Assembly: GCA_008477525.1 (NCBI GenBank) | Contig: SPDT01000007.1 | Location: 4,340,001 to 4,404,000, forward strand | From: Hypomyces perniciosus | Taxonomy: Eukaryota; Ascomycota; Sordariomycetes; Hypocreales; Hypocreaceae | DNA: 64,000 nt | Direction: 5' to 3' | Shown: one piece after another, positions 11,681 through 23,125 of the stretch | Layout: the number at the start of each line of letters is the position of its first letter | Numbering within the stretch: position 1 is the first letter of the stretch | Made by a program: the position numbers and the translations under genes | The notes under the pieces: generated by a model | The model's database searches: none | Seen by the model: only the letters and a program-made list of their open reading frames with translations | Told to the model about the DNA's origin: nothing

Positions 11681-12284
11681 TCCTTTCTTGGGTACGGAGG
11701 ACATACTTCTTTTATTCAGTTGCCTGTTCATCATTTTTGGAATTCTTTTTTTCCTTTTTGCTTTTAAACGGATCATCATTACGGGATAGGAATCGCAACA
11801 GTAGCAATAGGTACTTGAGTGGGAGGTGGCGAAAGCCGGACGAGGATATTTCATTCATAATAGGGTCTTGCATCTCGGGGACATTAAGTTTCCTCATATC
11901 TGGTTGAAGAAGCGTCGCATGTAGAGTACAGGCCCTTGCCTCGCGGCATATCCAACGCAAGAAAACGGGTAATTAAAGCGAATGATGATGATGATGATGA
12001 TGAGCTCTCTCTTTCTCGTATCCAATGAATATGCATCCTCTACACCACAATCTCCTCCTTACTAGCGCCTTTCCCAACAAGAATCATAAATAAAAGGGTA
12101 TCTAGTGCATATAGAACCGCAAAATGATGGTCGCTAAAAATCCGTGACATTTCTTCTTTTCAGACATTCATCTTGTGGCGCGTAATAATATGTTGCTACA
12201 GGAAGTGACAGACTGTCCCCAACTCTATGCAGAGCAGAGACATAGCAAGTAGTTATTGTCAGATTGTGGGCACGAAGGGTTCGC
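11681..12284. other. Convergent 3' spacer
   Basis: The two flanking genes converge on this stretch. It contains a short ATG/GAT trinucleotide run (about 11982-12002) and A/T-rich segments that may serve as polyadenylation signals. I see no gene. Confidence 0.55.
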
Positions 12285-14755
12285 TTAGACCACAATGCTG
12301 ACATTTCGTCGTGTATCCACTTCGTCAATCGGGAACTGGAAGACAAGTTTGAAGAGCTCGCGCAGGTAGGCATAACGAGGCGAGCTGTTGGTCAATGCCT
12401 GGATACTCATAGCCATGTCCATAGCCGAGACTCGTTTGTTGCGAGAAGGCATTGCGTGGTTGCGCGGAATGAATGCATCCGTGAGGACAGCGTTCTTATA
12501 TTGGTTGAGGAGGGCAGTGTGACTTGGCAAAGAGCCAAATGCACCGACAGGGAGGGCCTGTACGAATTTCTGCAATTGAGTTGGTCCTGATTTAGGGTCG
12601 GTGACACTTTCACGGTTGAATCCGAGATTCATGGCAGCCCGAAGGACAAGAATCTTGGCCCGTGAAATGTTGGGATCTTCTGTCGCTGTAGTAGTAGTTG
12701 CTGTGCTTGATGTCCGGTTGCTGTTGTGGGAAAAGCTTGAGAGGTTCGATGCGCTGCTCGACCACTTTCCTCCACGGCCATTGTCGCTGGTAGGGCCAAG
12801 TACCATAAGGTTAGGCATCTGAGGAGAACGGCTTTCTGGCGAGATTGGTGTGTCTTCAAACTCCGTAACTGGTGTTTCAGGGACTGGGGGAGGCTTGCGC
12901 GGTCGTTCCTCCTGATGGGAGCTCTTGGTGCTTTCTCGTCTTGAGTGTAGGGATGAGCGATTGGACTGTCGGCTTTCGCGACCAGTTTGATCAGCAGATT
13001 GATGAGAGAAAAAACTAGCCTGGCTTGGCCGAGGTGTGTTCCTGTTGGGGTGAACTTTTGCCCAGCTATTCTTGAATATGTCGCACAGTTCCCAGCACGC
13101 CTGGACCGCAGCTCCCAACATCTCCTCATCTGGGGGCTTGCCGTCTCTCCTGTTCTGCCGAAGAGTGAGGAGCATCTCGGCGAGAGACCAACAAGCTTGG
13201 AGCAGCTGATCGGTCTCATCCGCTATTAGCTCGCCCCGCTGCTTCATAAGACGATGACACAAGGTGGTGCAAAAGTCAAGCGTTCTCTCTTGGAATTGCT
13301 GCGGGAGATTTCGACCATCTTGAGCGCTGTATAGGCTTTGGAACGTATTAGGTTTCAATGACGATAATAAGAGAGATAGAAGCAAAACTCACTGGTTGTT
13401 CATCTCAAAGCTGACTCGAAAGATGGAGTCAGCAACTTCGTCTTGTCGTGGTCGTATCTCAAACAAGGCTTGGCAGAAATCACGACAAAGATCGATATTT
13501 ACATTAACACTCAAAGGACCGGTTTTGTCCTGGTTGTCGTAGAGGCGCTGACACAGTTTCCAGCAAGTTTTCCAGGCCTTTTCATTGGCGTCTGGGGTTG
13601 CCGAGTTGCTGAATGCCCTTGATCGATTGATAAAGCTGAGGCTAGCCAACGTGTTACACAAAGTCCAGCATTCACGTAGGGCAGTTCGCAAAGCAGCAAT
13701 CTCATCGGATTGTAGTGAGATGTCGGGGAGATCGTCATAGTCGTCGTCATCGTCACCCTCGGCCTCTGTCTGCTCTTCGATATCTTGTTCAAGTCAGCAA
13801 GAAGTCACTCATAGGATGGTTTGGATACTCACTCTCAAGACTACTGGTGCTGCTTGAACGTATCCGGCTACCGTCACTAAGCATATCTTGCAGGTCTTGA
13901 GCCCGAGGAGTGGCGCTATCCACGCTGTATCGCACGGGTTTGACATCGGTAGAGATTGGAGGACGGGGAGGATGCGAAATAGACTATTTTGGGTCCTGTT
14001 AGCCTTTAGACGGAATGACTATCAGGTCTTGAGTGAAGCGGGCTGATCTGACATTGCGGAATGCGCCGCCACTGGGGCTGCCCTGATTGGATTCACTGGC
14101 ATTTGGTGATGACCTTTCGCTTGCGCTTGGTGGGCTCGCCCTAGCTGTTGGCTCGGTAGACATCTACGCTCAGTCAGTTGGGTGTCCATGAACCAGTCTC
14201 TTGAGATGCGAGGACCTACCCAACTAGCAAAGCTCTCCGGAGCATGAATAACCGAGACAGCTTCCTCTGGGTTGGATTGGCGCACAGCTTCAGGGAGGTT
14301 TGTGGTGAGCATCAGGAGCTGCAACTGAGTCAGTAAGTTGTATCCAAGGACCGGGCTTAATTCTACCAACCTCTGAGCGACGGGAGGAGTGTCCGTCTGC
14401 AAATTGATCCAGCTCTACCTCCTCCGATATATCGTCCTCAATTTCCGTAGTCTCCGTGCCGTTGGATGTCACGGGGGAGGGACCGACGATATCGCTGGGA
14501 CTCAGGACATTCAAGTTTGATGGTATCCGGTGTATGGAGCCGGGCCGAAGAGAGCCGGAGTCCGAGGTGGGCGGAGGAGAGGACCTGAAGCAATAATCAG
14601 CAATAGAAGTCGAAGCTGTAAATATGTCTTGCGTACATGACTCTGAATGGGGATCTAGGTCCATCTGACTCAGAATGCGCAGACATGTCTCCTTGTGGAT
14701 TGAATGGAAACTGCAGGCTCCCCGTGGACGATCGCAACGGTGCTTCGAGAGCCAT
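12285..14755 (-). CDS. Conserved fungal protein of unknown function
   Basis: Seven exons on the minus strand (14755-14637, 14584-14371, 14324-14220, 14163-14053, 13983-13833, 13783-13393, 13335-12285) encode 713 residues with all phases closing. Two acceptors nine bases apart are possible for the last exon. The N-terminal third is Ser/Pro-rich and acidic. The centre is helical and rich in Trp, Cys and Leu (ALRECWTLCNTLASLSF, WKTCWKLCQRLYD, LLQACWSLAEMLLTL, AVQACWELCDIF), a repeated W-x2-C-x-L helix pattern suggesting an alpha-helical repeat domain. A Ser/Thr-rich linker then leads to a second conserved-looking block (ISRAKILVLRAAMNLGFNR to the end). I recognise no catalytic motif, signal peptide or membrane segment. 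Confidence 0.8.
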
Positions 14756-15583
14756 GATGCGCGATGGGGAATATGTAACGAAGGACAATGATCAATCGCC
14801 GGAAATAAATCGATAGCGAGTATTTTTAACGCAACGAAGCTGAAGCTTGCCGCACAGCAGCAAAGCGGGCTGGAGAGAGCTGTTACACAGTTGACGACAA
14901 AGAACGCCTTGTATACTAACTACCCCACAGAGAGTCTTCCGGAGAGTCGATGCGGCCGAGACGACGATAGTGGGCGTTGCAAGGTGCGGCTGCTTGAGCC
15001 TGGCGTCGCGAGATCCAAGAGACTGAATATTGAATTTGAATATCTTGTCTGGTGGTGCTGGAAAAGACGGTCGCAAGCGCAGGTCTCGAGGAGGGCCAGC
15101 GGGCTTCCAGAATAGAAGCAAGCTAGGCAGTAATACAGTGGGATGGATGGCGGGCTGGCTGGTTTAAGAGACAGACGGCGCTGTGGCCAGGCAGATGGAC
15201 CGGGGGTCGACGCACCCCTGTAACGACCGCAGCGCACGGAGCACTACAGGGCGGCCGGAAGACCCTGCCTGTGCCCTTGTGCCCTTCTGTGCCTTGTCTT
15301 GTTTGGCCTGCTGAAGACTGGGGCCCGCGCCTAAGCAGCGTTGTCTGCAGGTTGTGTACGAAGCAGCGCTGCTGCACGAGAACCAGGCAGCGGACAGAGC
15401 TGGGAGGAGAGAAGCAAGCGAGCGAGCAAACGGCCGGGTGAGAATTGGGCGTCGCCTTGAGCAAGGATTATATGACTACAATAGCGGACGGGTACGAAGT
15501 AGTGAGGGAGAGAGAAGGGGAGAGAGAAGGGGGAGGATGGATAGATGGCGGCGTGGCGGAAAAGTGCCATGTACCTGCGGTTA

Positions 15584-15648
15584 ACTATAGTACTACTACT
15601 CCGTACTCCGTACTACCTTAGTACTCCGTACTTCGTAGTGCTACTAAG
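15584..15648. repeat. Tandem GTAC-TCC-GTAC repeats
   Basis: Two exact GTACTCCGTAC copies at 15603-15613 and 15621-15631 lie in a 65-bp block of TAC/TACT steps, with further 8-9 base derivatives on either side. Confidence 0.75.
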
Positions 15649-16529
15649 AACTCTCAGTCAACCGCTCCGCCAGGCCGCGCATCTGGCCTACAGAGAGGTG
15701 CGTTAAACAGGCGCAAACTACCCGACGCGGCAATCAGGCTGTCGCTTATCATTCCCTCTAGATGCTGGCCCAGCTGGAGGAGATGCAACTGCGGCGCTTT
15801 CTGCTTGTTTCTGTCCTTCTGGTGGTGGGAAGAGACGACGCCTGTGGCCCAAAGTGGAAGTCCCAAGAGGCCGAATGCCTCTTACAACCGCGTCTGCGCA
15901 GGAGACGCATTGTTAGTTGCAGATGGATCGACCAAGGCCAGGAACACTACCCGAAGAAATGAGATGAGGATACCACTAGGAATGACAGCAATAATCGTTA
16001 TCGAGCACTCGGTACAGAATACTACATGCTGCACAGGATGAATAAAACCGAAAGCTAATTGCTCCGTCTTTATCACCACTACCAACACAGAATTCGGTAC
16101 TGCTATCAGTATCAGGCTATGGAACCGGACAGACAACAGACAACACACGGCGGGGCAAAAACATTGCCCGTTTCTGCGCATCGTCTCAACGAGCGCTTGA
16201 AACGGTCGGCCACTCACAGCCAACCTTGGCGTCGTGGTGTGGATGGGGGCTGCATGAAGTCGACAGGCGTCGGCGCTTAATTCTGGTGGATGACATGCTT
16301 GGACCGGCGAGTACGATTCGCCGACGAACGATTACTATCCTGGCACCTTGCGCTGGAAACTGTGAGGACGAATAGCAGCAGCGTTCCTTGTGGGGGAAAA
16401 AAGCCATTGTGGGCTTTGGCACCATGCCGCTCTCTTGTGTGGTTTTTTTTTGTCAACGGGAGTACTCCGTAATGCCGTCTTCAACAGCATTGCGGAGCTT
16501 CCATATCCATTTTTCTCTGGGTTGCGTTG

Positions 16530-16580
16530 GCCATACTCCGTACATACATATGTGTACTATGTACGAAGTAGTACTAGTCA
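16530..16580. repeat. Degenerate GTAC repeat block
   Basis: TACTCCGTACATACATATG is followed by GTACTATGTACGAAGTAGTAC, combining the core motif with the GTACGAAGTA variant seen at other copies. Confidence 0.6.
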
Positions 16581-18051
16581 CAAGACAAGATGTCGGCTCG
16601 CTCATCGAGGCTCCAGCAGCTCTGCCCCGCGCGTGCTGTTGGTTGTTGGTTGACGAAATCTCTTCGGTGCTCTCCACTCCGGACATACCCCAACATATGA
16701 ATGTCTCACTTGGGAACAGCATTCCCTACATTCTCAACACAATAAAAATTGCATTCTCAGCCGTCAATTTGGTGGCCCAGGTTCGACTCTGGTCAATAAA
16801 CCGGCGTCATGATAGAGGAGGATTTGTCTTTGAATCTGCAGCTTCATCACAGCGCCAAATCTGGAGCTAGCCAGCTAGCCTCGGTTCGCGACCCGCGATT
16901 CGGTACGTATTTCTGCCGTGCACACTTCTCTTCGTGCGCTCTTCTCTGATTGGTCAAATGAGTCCCGGCGATTTGGGCTGGCGCTTTTAGACCACCCACT
17001 TTGGGCCAGCCGTTCTGTGGGCCGCCGACCCCTCCACCTCTGTACATAGGTAGATACGTACGAAGTACTTCGTACATAGTATCGCGAATTCACAGAATTG
17101 ATAAAAATAAACTGTGTGCTGTGATGAGGCTCAACAAAACTACTGGGGTTATGGCTGGACTATTTTCTACGCTGGGGCGAATGACATCAAAATACCTAGG
17201 GCAACTGGATAGGGACACATCAGGTTTAGGACTTATGAACTATAGAGTACGAGTGTGCAAGGCTTTGGAGCAGTTACCCAGATAGCGCGGTCCGTCTGGC
17301 TGCGCCAACCTGTAAAAGCAAGCTCTTTCAATAAAAGGGACACTACTTCGTATTGACCTGTCAACCCGCTGTCTCGTCATGATCTTGTGATTTCATGGCA
17401 AACTTTGTTGTATTCTCGTTTCACAAATAGCCCCACTTTTTGACCGTTGGAGTCATTGTCCTGAAACTGAAATCACCGAGACGGCCCTACTCATGATGGT
17501 TGTGTTGTGTTGCAATCGGATCTCAAACTGGCTAAGTATCCTGGAGACTTGTGGATCTTGTTGGCTTGAAATTGAAAACTGCCTTAACACGGGCGTGATG
17601 ACCAAGAATGTGATTGAGCTAGTGTGCAACATATGGTGATGCTCTCATGACGTCGCCTTTCAGCCATTGAGCAAACAGTCAACTTCAGCAAACAGACAAT
17701 GATCACTGCACAGTGCAACCTGGCAAGGTTGTTCGAGTAAGGAAGACAAAGTACACCATAGAAGACATAACGACGTGGCAGGTATCGTGGTCTACCAACG
17801 GTACTGACTGATAATGGGGGCATCATAAGCGCTTGCGTTGGGCGTGAATTCGATGTTTGTGTCTTTGAGGTACCAGACATCACCCATTTGCACAGAGTCA
17901 TGGATGCGCCATGGGAGATGGGTTTCTTGTTGTTGGTTGGCTCTAGCAAACACTTGCATATTTAGCAAGTCTGTTGGTGCGGCAAGGTCGGGCACTCAAT
18001 ATGAACAGGGGAGGGAAGAAAGCCACTCGATAAATCGGCCTGATCTATGAA

Positions 18052-18062
18052 GTACGGAGTAC
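18052..18062 (+). repeat. GTAC-GGA-GTAC repeat copy
   Basis: Exact 11-mer, followed directly by GAAGTAGC, the same tail that follows other copies. Confidence 0.7.
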
Positions 18063-18989
18063 GAAGTAGCGTCATGATATTATCATATAATCGATTGTTG
18101 ATTGTCGATGGATGGAGCAGCGTACTAGCACTGTAACCTTCGTTATTGAAATCATCACAATTCCATACCCGAATAGGGCAACAATAGCGTTCGGTGGACT
18201 AGATGGGCTGCTATCACATTGTCCATATCAGACAGAAAGAGTTTGCCTATGCGTTTTTGTCGTATTCATCGCCCTAGTCCAGGATGCAAGGGGCCCAATG
18301 CTTAGTTCGGCCGAGCGCCGTTTCCATATGAACATGTGTTCAGCAACACATTCCCAGCCATCGTGACACCAACCAACATCTGTAAGAGCCGCAATTCACG
18401 GTCTAAATTGGGAGCGGTGAGTGTTGACAGACAGTGCTGATCATTCTCAATCCTGTCAGGTGGAAAGCTGCGTATGCGAGACAGCCCCATTTGGCTGCGG
18501 GTCGCATGTAGGCCGGTCTTCAAGCTCCATAACATTGCTACAACGATTGACCAACAATAATTTTGGAGCCTCAATGAAAGGGCCTCAATGAAAGGCTGAT
18601 GACCAATTCTTATGTGCTGGCCATGTGTGGTCCCGGTTTGCTGGCCTTCGATGGCTGTGCTGGGGGTTTGGTTTTGACCCCAATCCCCCCAAGATTCTTG
18701 CGGTGCTGGGTACGAAGAAAACCAAAGAGAAGCTGTGTCATGACACACTTGGCTGTAGGCAGATTTGAAGGCAGATTTTCCATTAATGTGGGCTGCTTTG
18801 AGGGCTCGTTGTCAACATTGCAATCTGATCATGTTCTCCCATGCGCCAATCACCCTAAAATATGCAAGATCCAAGAACGCCAGCCTGTGTAGTACATCCT
18901 CTCCTCTTGTTAACGGTTCTATGCCAACTCGTTTAATCGTTGCTTCTTCTCGTTTCGGCCATCGGGAGTGTATCTAGAATAACTGTCAG

Positions 18990-19317
18990 TCATTGCGAAT
19001 GCCAACCATCTCCCCTTGCTTTGCCATACTTCAAGAGCTTCTCGATGAGGTCCACATGGGTCATGATCATGCGTCTGCAGCAATACCGCTTCAATCCGAG
19101 CTCGTCCATGGCATCACTTAATCCAAAGTTAATATATTGCTCTGTCCCCAGATTCCAGGGGCTTCCTACCCGTCAGTCTTCCTGGGGTCCGCGATCAGTT
19201 GGAGGTAGCGTTCCCAAAGGTCGCCCGTGACCTGCGCCGATTAGTTATTACTCCAAGTAGACTGCAATCGCGAGAGTCTACCTTTCCACAAGAGAAGCAG
19301 CGGATAGGGATAATCAT
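18990..19317 (-). CDS. RPB10: RNA polymerases I, II and III subunit RPABC5 (Rpb10)
   Basis: Three short exons (19317-19282, 19231-19170, 19116-18990) encode 74 residues. The sequence begins [20 protein letters not shown] and ends with [12 protein letters not shown] and [12 protein letters not shown]. These are the invariant features of Rpb10: the C7-x2-C10 pair and the adjacent CC pair bind one zinc ion. Rpb10 is a small core subunit shared by all three nuclear RNA polymerases and sits near Rpb3. Length fits the family (about 65-75 residues). The first exon holds only 12 codons, so no single frame shows the gene. It is divergent from the Nan1 gene with 279 bp between start codons, an arrangement that suggests a shared promoter. 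Confidence 0.96.
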
Positions 19318-19596
19318 TTTGTCGGTGTTACGGCCTGAATTGAGAATCCGAGAGATGAGTTGCAGTAATCTCGTAGACGAAAAGAGAGCTGCGTGACTGG
19401 ATCTTGCGCGACTGAAAATATGTGTTGCCGAAGTTCTGCCGCCCAGGCTTATCTTATCGTGGATCGCGGAAAAGTTCACAGCGGGACCAAAATTTCTGCG
19501 GGTGCATGCTCTACCACTTTCGTCGGCGTTGAAGCGTTCCCAATTACCTTCGAAATTGCTCCAGCCCGTCATTTTTTGCGGGTTTTTGTTGCCAAA
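19318..19596. promoter_or_regulatory. Bidirectional promoter between RPB10 and NAN1
   Basis: Only 279 bp separate the two start codons, so both core promoters must lie here. I see no clear TATA box. The inference of a shared promoter rests on spacing and orientation alone. Confidence 0.6.
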
Positions 19597-22500
19597 ATGG
19601 CCGGAAGCAAGCTATCTAAGCCAAAGGATGACAAGACGAAGAAGCGCAAGAGAGACGTGAATGAGGGCGACGCACGGTCAAAGAGAGCCAAGCCGCAGCA
19701 GCAAGTGAAGCAAGTCAATGGGCGCGAGCGAAGCGCTGCCCGAATTGAGTCAACAGCTGTCGAGAACCCAGAGGATGGCGATACCCCTCAAACTGGCGCG
19801 TTACAAAAAGCAGATGAACATGCAGAGAAGGCCATTGTGAGCCATCTTGACGATGGAGAGGCCGGCTGGAGAGTCTCGAGACCTATGGGCGGCCGAATGC
19901 TTGACATTGACCCCATTCTGACCGAGGATGAACAGTAAGAGCCTCATTTCCATGCTAAAAGGCTACTCTGACATGCCTTAGGTATCTCATCTTGACATAC
20001 AACACCTCTATCCAGGTGTACACAGCTAGCGACTCACTTCTCTTGCGACGAATCCCCATAAGCACCATTGACACCTCAGCACCGAAAGGCACAACGCCCG
20101 CGAGTATTGTTGCAACCAAGCTATCACGCAAGAACCCCGAGTATGTCTGGGTTGGCTGCTCAGATGGCCATATATATCATGTCAACTGGAAGGAGACGTC
20201 GGAGACACTCAGCAGCTTCCAAACCACCAGCCGCACAGTGAAAGCCATGACAGTGGTTCCAACCAAGGGCGAAGATGTCATTCTGGTGGCCGAGTCAGAT
20301 AAGCCAAATCGCATGGAGTTGATTGCATATGGTGGCGATGTCCCTGCGTCACCTTCGTCAAAGACCATCTTCACTATGAAAAAACCCGGAAATGGACTGC
20401 AATTGATTGAAGTTAGCCAGGACGGGCAGGTTCTGGTCGGCGCTCTCAATGACCGTTTATTCCTCGGTGTAGCTTCGCATGGAAAAACGACCAGCTTCGA
20501 CCAACTTCAGTACGACTGCTTTTCTTTCGATGTCCCAGACCTCGTTACGGCCCTTGACTTTAGAGTATATCCAAAAACTGGATTGGCTGGAAGTGGCAGC
20601 AAGGAGAGACGAGCGGATTCTGGCAGGGTAGTCGATATTATTGTGGGAGGTGCACGGGGTGGAATCTATCTCTATCATGATGCTCTCACCCGAAGCCAAA
20701 CTTTGGGGAAGTCCAATTCTCACAAAGACAACGTCCAGGCGCAGAAGTATCACTGGCACCGGAAAGCTGTTCATGCTGTTAAGTGGTCTCGGGATGGTAT
20801 GTTTTTTCACAACTTGTTCTGGAACATATCAACTGACAAAGTGCAGGTAATTATATGATCTCAGGAGGCTCTGAGAATGTCCTCGTTATTTGGCAGATGG
20901 ACACCGGCAAGAAGGACTTTCTACCACATTTGTCTGGCAGTGTTGAGAACATTGTTGTCTCAGCCTCCGGATCTTCCTACGTCGTGCACCTGGATGACAA
21001 CTCAGCAATGATCATATCTACAGCTGAAATGAAACCGACGGCTTATGTGTCTGGTATTCAATCCGCTGCTGTTGATCTTGTAACACCAAAAGACTTGCTC
21101 GTTCAACGTGTTTGGAATGTACCAGAGCAAGTACGACGGCCCATACCAGCTGCGATTAGGCCAACAGAACCCTCAAAGCTACATGTCTGTGTAGGCAACG
21201 GTCGTCAGGCCACGATGACTGGGGACTTCTCTGCACCCCTATTACAGTCATTCGATCTCGAGACTTTCATGAGTGTATCAAAACAAGCTCTAGCCCGAAC
21301 ACAGCCTACCGATGTCAACATCACGAACAAGGGCCATCCGATCGACGAGCCGCTAGTCACACATATAGCCTTCTCTGGCGACGGCAAGTGGCTGGCAAGC
21401 GTTGATGACTGGGTTCCTGCAACAAGAGATGTTGAGAATGTTAGTAGCGATATCAGGGACCAGTTTGTCAGAGAGAGGCACGAAGTCTATCTTAAGTTCT
21501 GGCAAGTTGGTGAGGACAACGAATCAATCGCCCTCGTTTCAAGAATCAACGCCCCACATGCAACCAGTCATCCTGAAAAGGTCCTTGACCTCGCCTCGAA
21601 TGCTGCGTCAACTTGCTTCGCGACCATCGGTGGTGATGGTACAGTTCGTTTGTGGCGCCCCAGAACTCGGCAACAGCATGGCACTGCAAGCAGATCAAAT
21701 GACCAAGTGGCATGGGGCTGTTCGCAGGTCATCCCAGTGGGAGACGGACTTGGCCAGGATGCCATTGTGGATCTGGCTAATGACGCTGCCGCGCCGGTGA
21801 AAGCCCAAGGCAGCATCGCCTTTTCCGAAGACGGTTCAACTCTGTTCGCCGCTTTTGGAGCCGTCAACACTGGTGTGGTGTATGTTATCGACACTGTATC
21901 TGGCGAAGTCGTCAAGATCTTGGAGGGCCTTTGGAAGGGCCAATTGCAATCGATCAGAACATTGTCACAATATGTGATTGTTCTCTCTGATGAATTGCAT
22001 GTCTACGATGTTGTCGGCGATGATTTGCGTTACGGAATTGTTGTGCCAAATGTTCAGGGGGTTAGTGATCTGCTCCAACTTGCTGTTGACCCTGTTTCGG
22101 GCCACTTTGCGGTCACACTCCCTCTTGGAAACATTTCTAGCATAGGCGTCTTCCGACCTGAAGAGTCGGAACCGCTTATTGTTCGGACCACACCGCATCG
22201 GATTGTCAGCCTGATATCATCTCCCGGCACAAGTGGCTTTGTTGCGCTCGATGATGTTGCCCAGGTCTGGATTATTACGGAAGGCTCAGACTCATCTCTT
22301 ACGACAGCTCAGCCGCTTCAAGATCTTCAATTAGATGACGTATCTGAAGGTGCTGAGGATGGTAGGAGAGCAATCATTCTTGCCAGAGACGATGGCGATG
22401 CGGAAAGCGACGATGAGATGGAGGAGGCTCAGGCCCTGGACGGCGCGGAAGATGTCGAGATGGAAGAGGATGACATCTATGCCAACGTCGTACCCCAGCA

Positions 22501-22618
22501 ACATTTGGCCGACATCTTTGATGCAGCACCCGCTTTTGCCGCTGCTTCGGTTGAGGACATGTTCTACAAGGTGACGAATTTACTGGCAACGAAGCCACTC
22601 TCCGCTGCGGCGGCCTGA
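19597..22618 (+). CDS. NAN1: Nan1/Utp17 WD-repeat protein of the U3 snoRNP
   Basis: Exons 19597-19934, 19982-20796 and 20847-22618 give 974 residues. A basic N-terminus (KKRKRDVNEG...KRAKP) precedes WD40-type blades, for example HRKAVHAVKWSRDGNYMISG then ENVLVIWQ, and ATIGGDGTVRLWRP. The C-terminus is acidic (residues ~900-940) and ends in a helical segment. Order and length match fungal Nan1/Utp17 (human WDR75), a component of the t-UTP/UtpA subcomplex that binds the 5' end of pre-rRNA and supports rDNA transcription and small-subunit processing in the nucleolus. ATG 19597 opens the basic nuclear-localisation-like tail; upstream in-frame codons lack another ATG. Its divergent neighbour RPB10 also serves Pol I. 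Confidence 0.9.
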
Positions 22619-23125
22619 GCATTTCCATTTGTCACGGAAGGGGAGAAAGACGTTTCTATTGGGTGACGTATTGGTTTTTTATATCCGAAACGAATGTCGA
22701 CATTTCCGAGGGGGAAAGCGATGTGTCTGTAATTGGACCAGCACATCCAACGTGGGAACGGCTCGACCCATACACGCATGAACATATTACTTGCTTGCAG
22801 ACATTCAGCTGCGCATGAGACGTGTTGCCGGACTCGGACGCGGATGTGACATATCGCGATAATATCATTTGCGCCGGCGTCGGCGGCTCGGTGGTCCCGT
22901 CTGAAGCGGGAATGGTCCGTCTGGAGCGGGGAAGGCGGAGCGTGGAGAAGGGAGTGTATTGCGCCATTGGCGATGTGGATGTGCTATTAACGAATCTGAA
23001 TTCTATAACCTAACTACTACCTCCTCCCAAAAGACTGTTAGAATCTGACCAACAAAACACTTTTGCAAAATACCATATTCCCCTTTGCTACGTCGTTTGG
23101 ATTTGTAGCCTCTTTTCCGTTCAGC
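22619..23125. other. Spacer, nothing seen
   Basis: This joins the 3' end of NAN1 to the promoter of the oxygenase gene. Short CTGAAGCGGGAATGGTCCG-like direct repeats occur near 22900-22930. I see no gene or repeat-motif copy. Confidence 0.5.

Larger units (their letters stand above)
14756..18989. other. Second gene-poor spacer
   Basis: This 4.2 kb stretch between two minus-strand genes has no gene I can support. GTAC-type repeats occur at 15584-15645, 16463-16580, 17045-17080 and 18050-18070. A 55-codon minus-strand frame at 17792-17959 looks more protein-like than its surroundings but cannot be extended (see findings). The part near 14880-15120 has the position and composition of a promoter region for the unknown gene ending at 14755. 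Confidence 0.5.

Noticed and set aside
16770..16800. A tRNA B-box-like GGTTCGACTC
   Set aside because: No matching A box or cloverleaf can be drawn around it.
18302..18748. A 148-codon minus-strand frame in the second spacer
   Set aside because: It opens at GTG rather than ATG, lacks motifs and has no splice sites that extend it. It could be a remnant but I cannot support a gene.
19393..19596. An extended N-terminus of Nan1
   Set aside because: In-frame codons upstream of 19597 are open, but they cover most of the space needed for the shared promoter and the conserved basic start follows the ATG at 19597.
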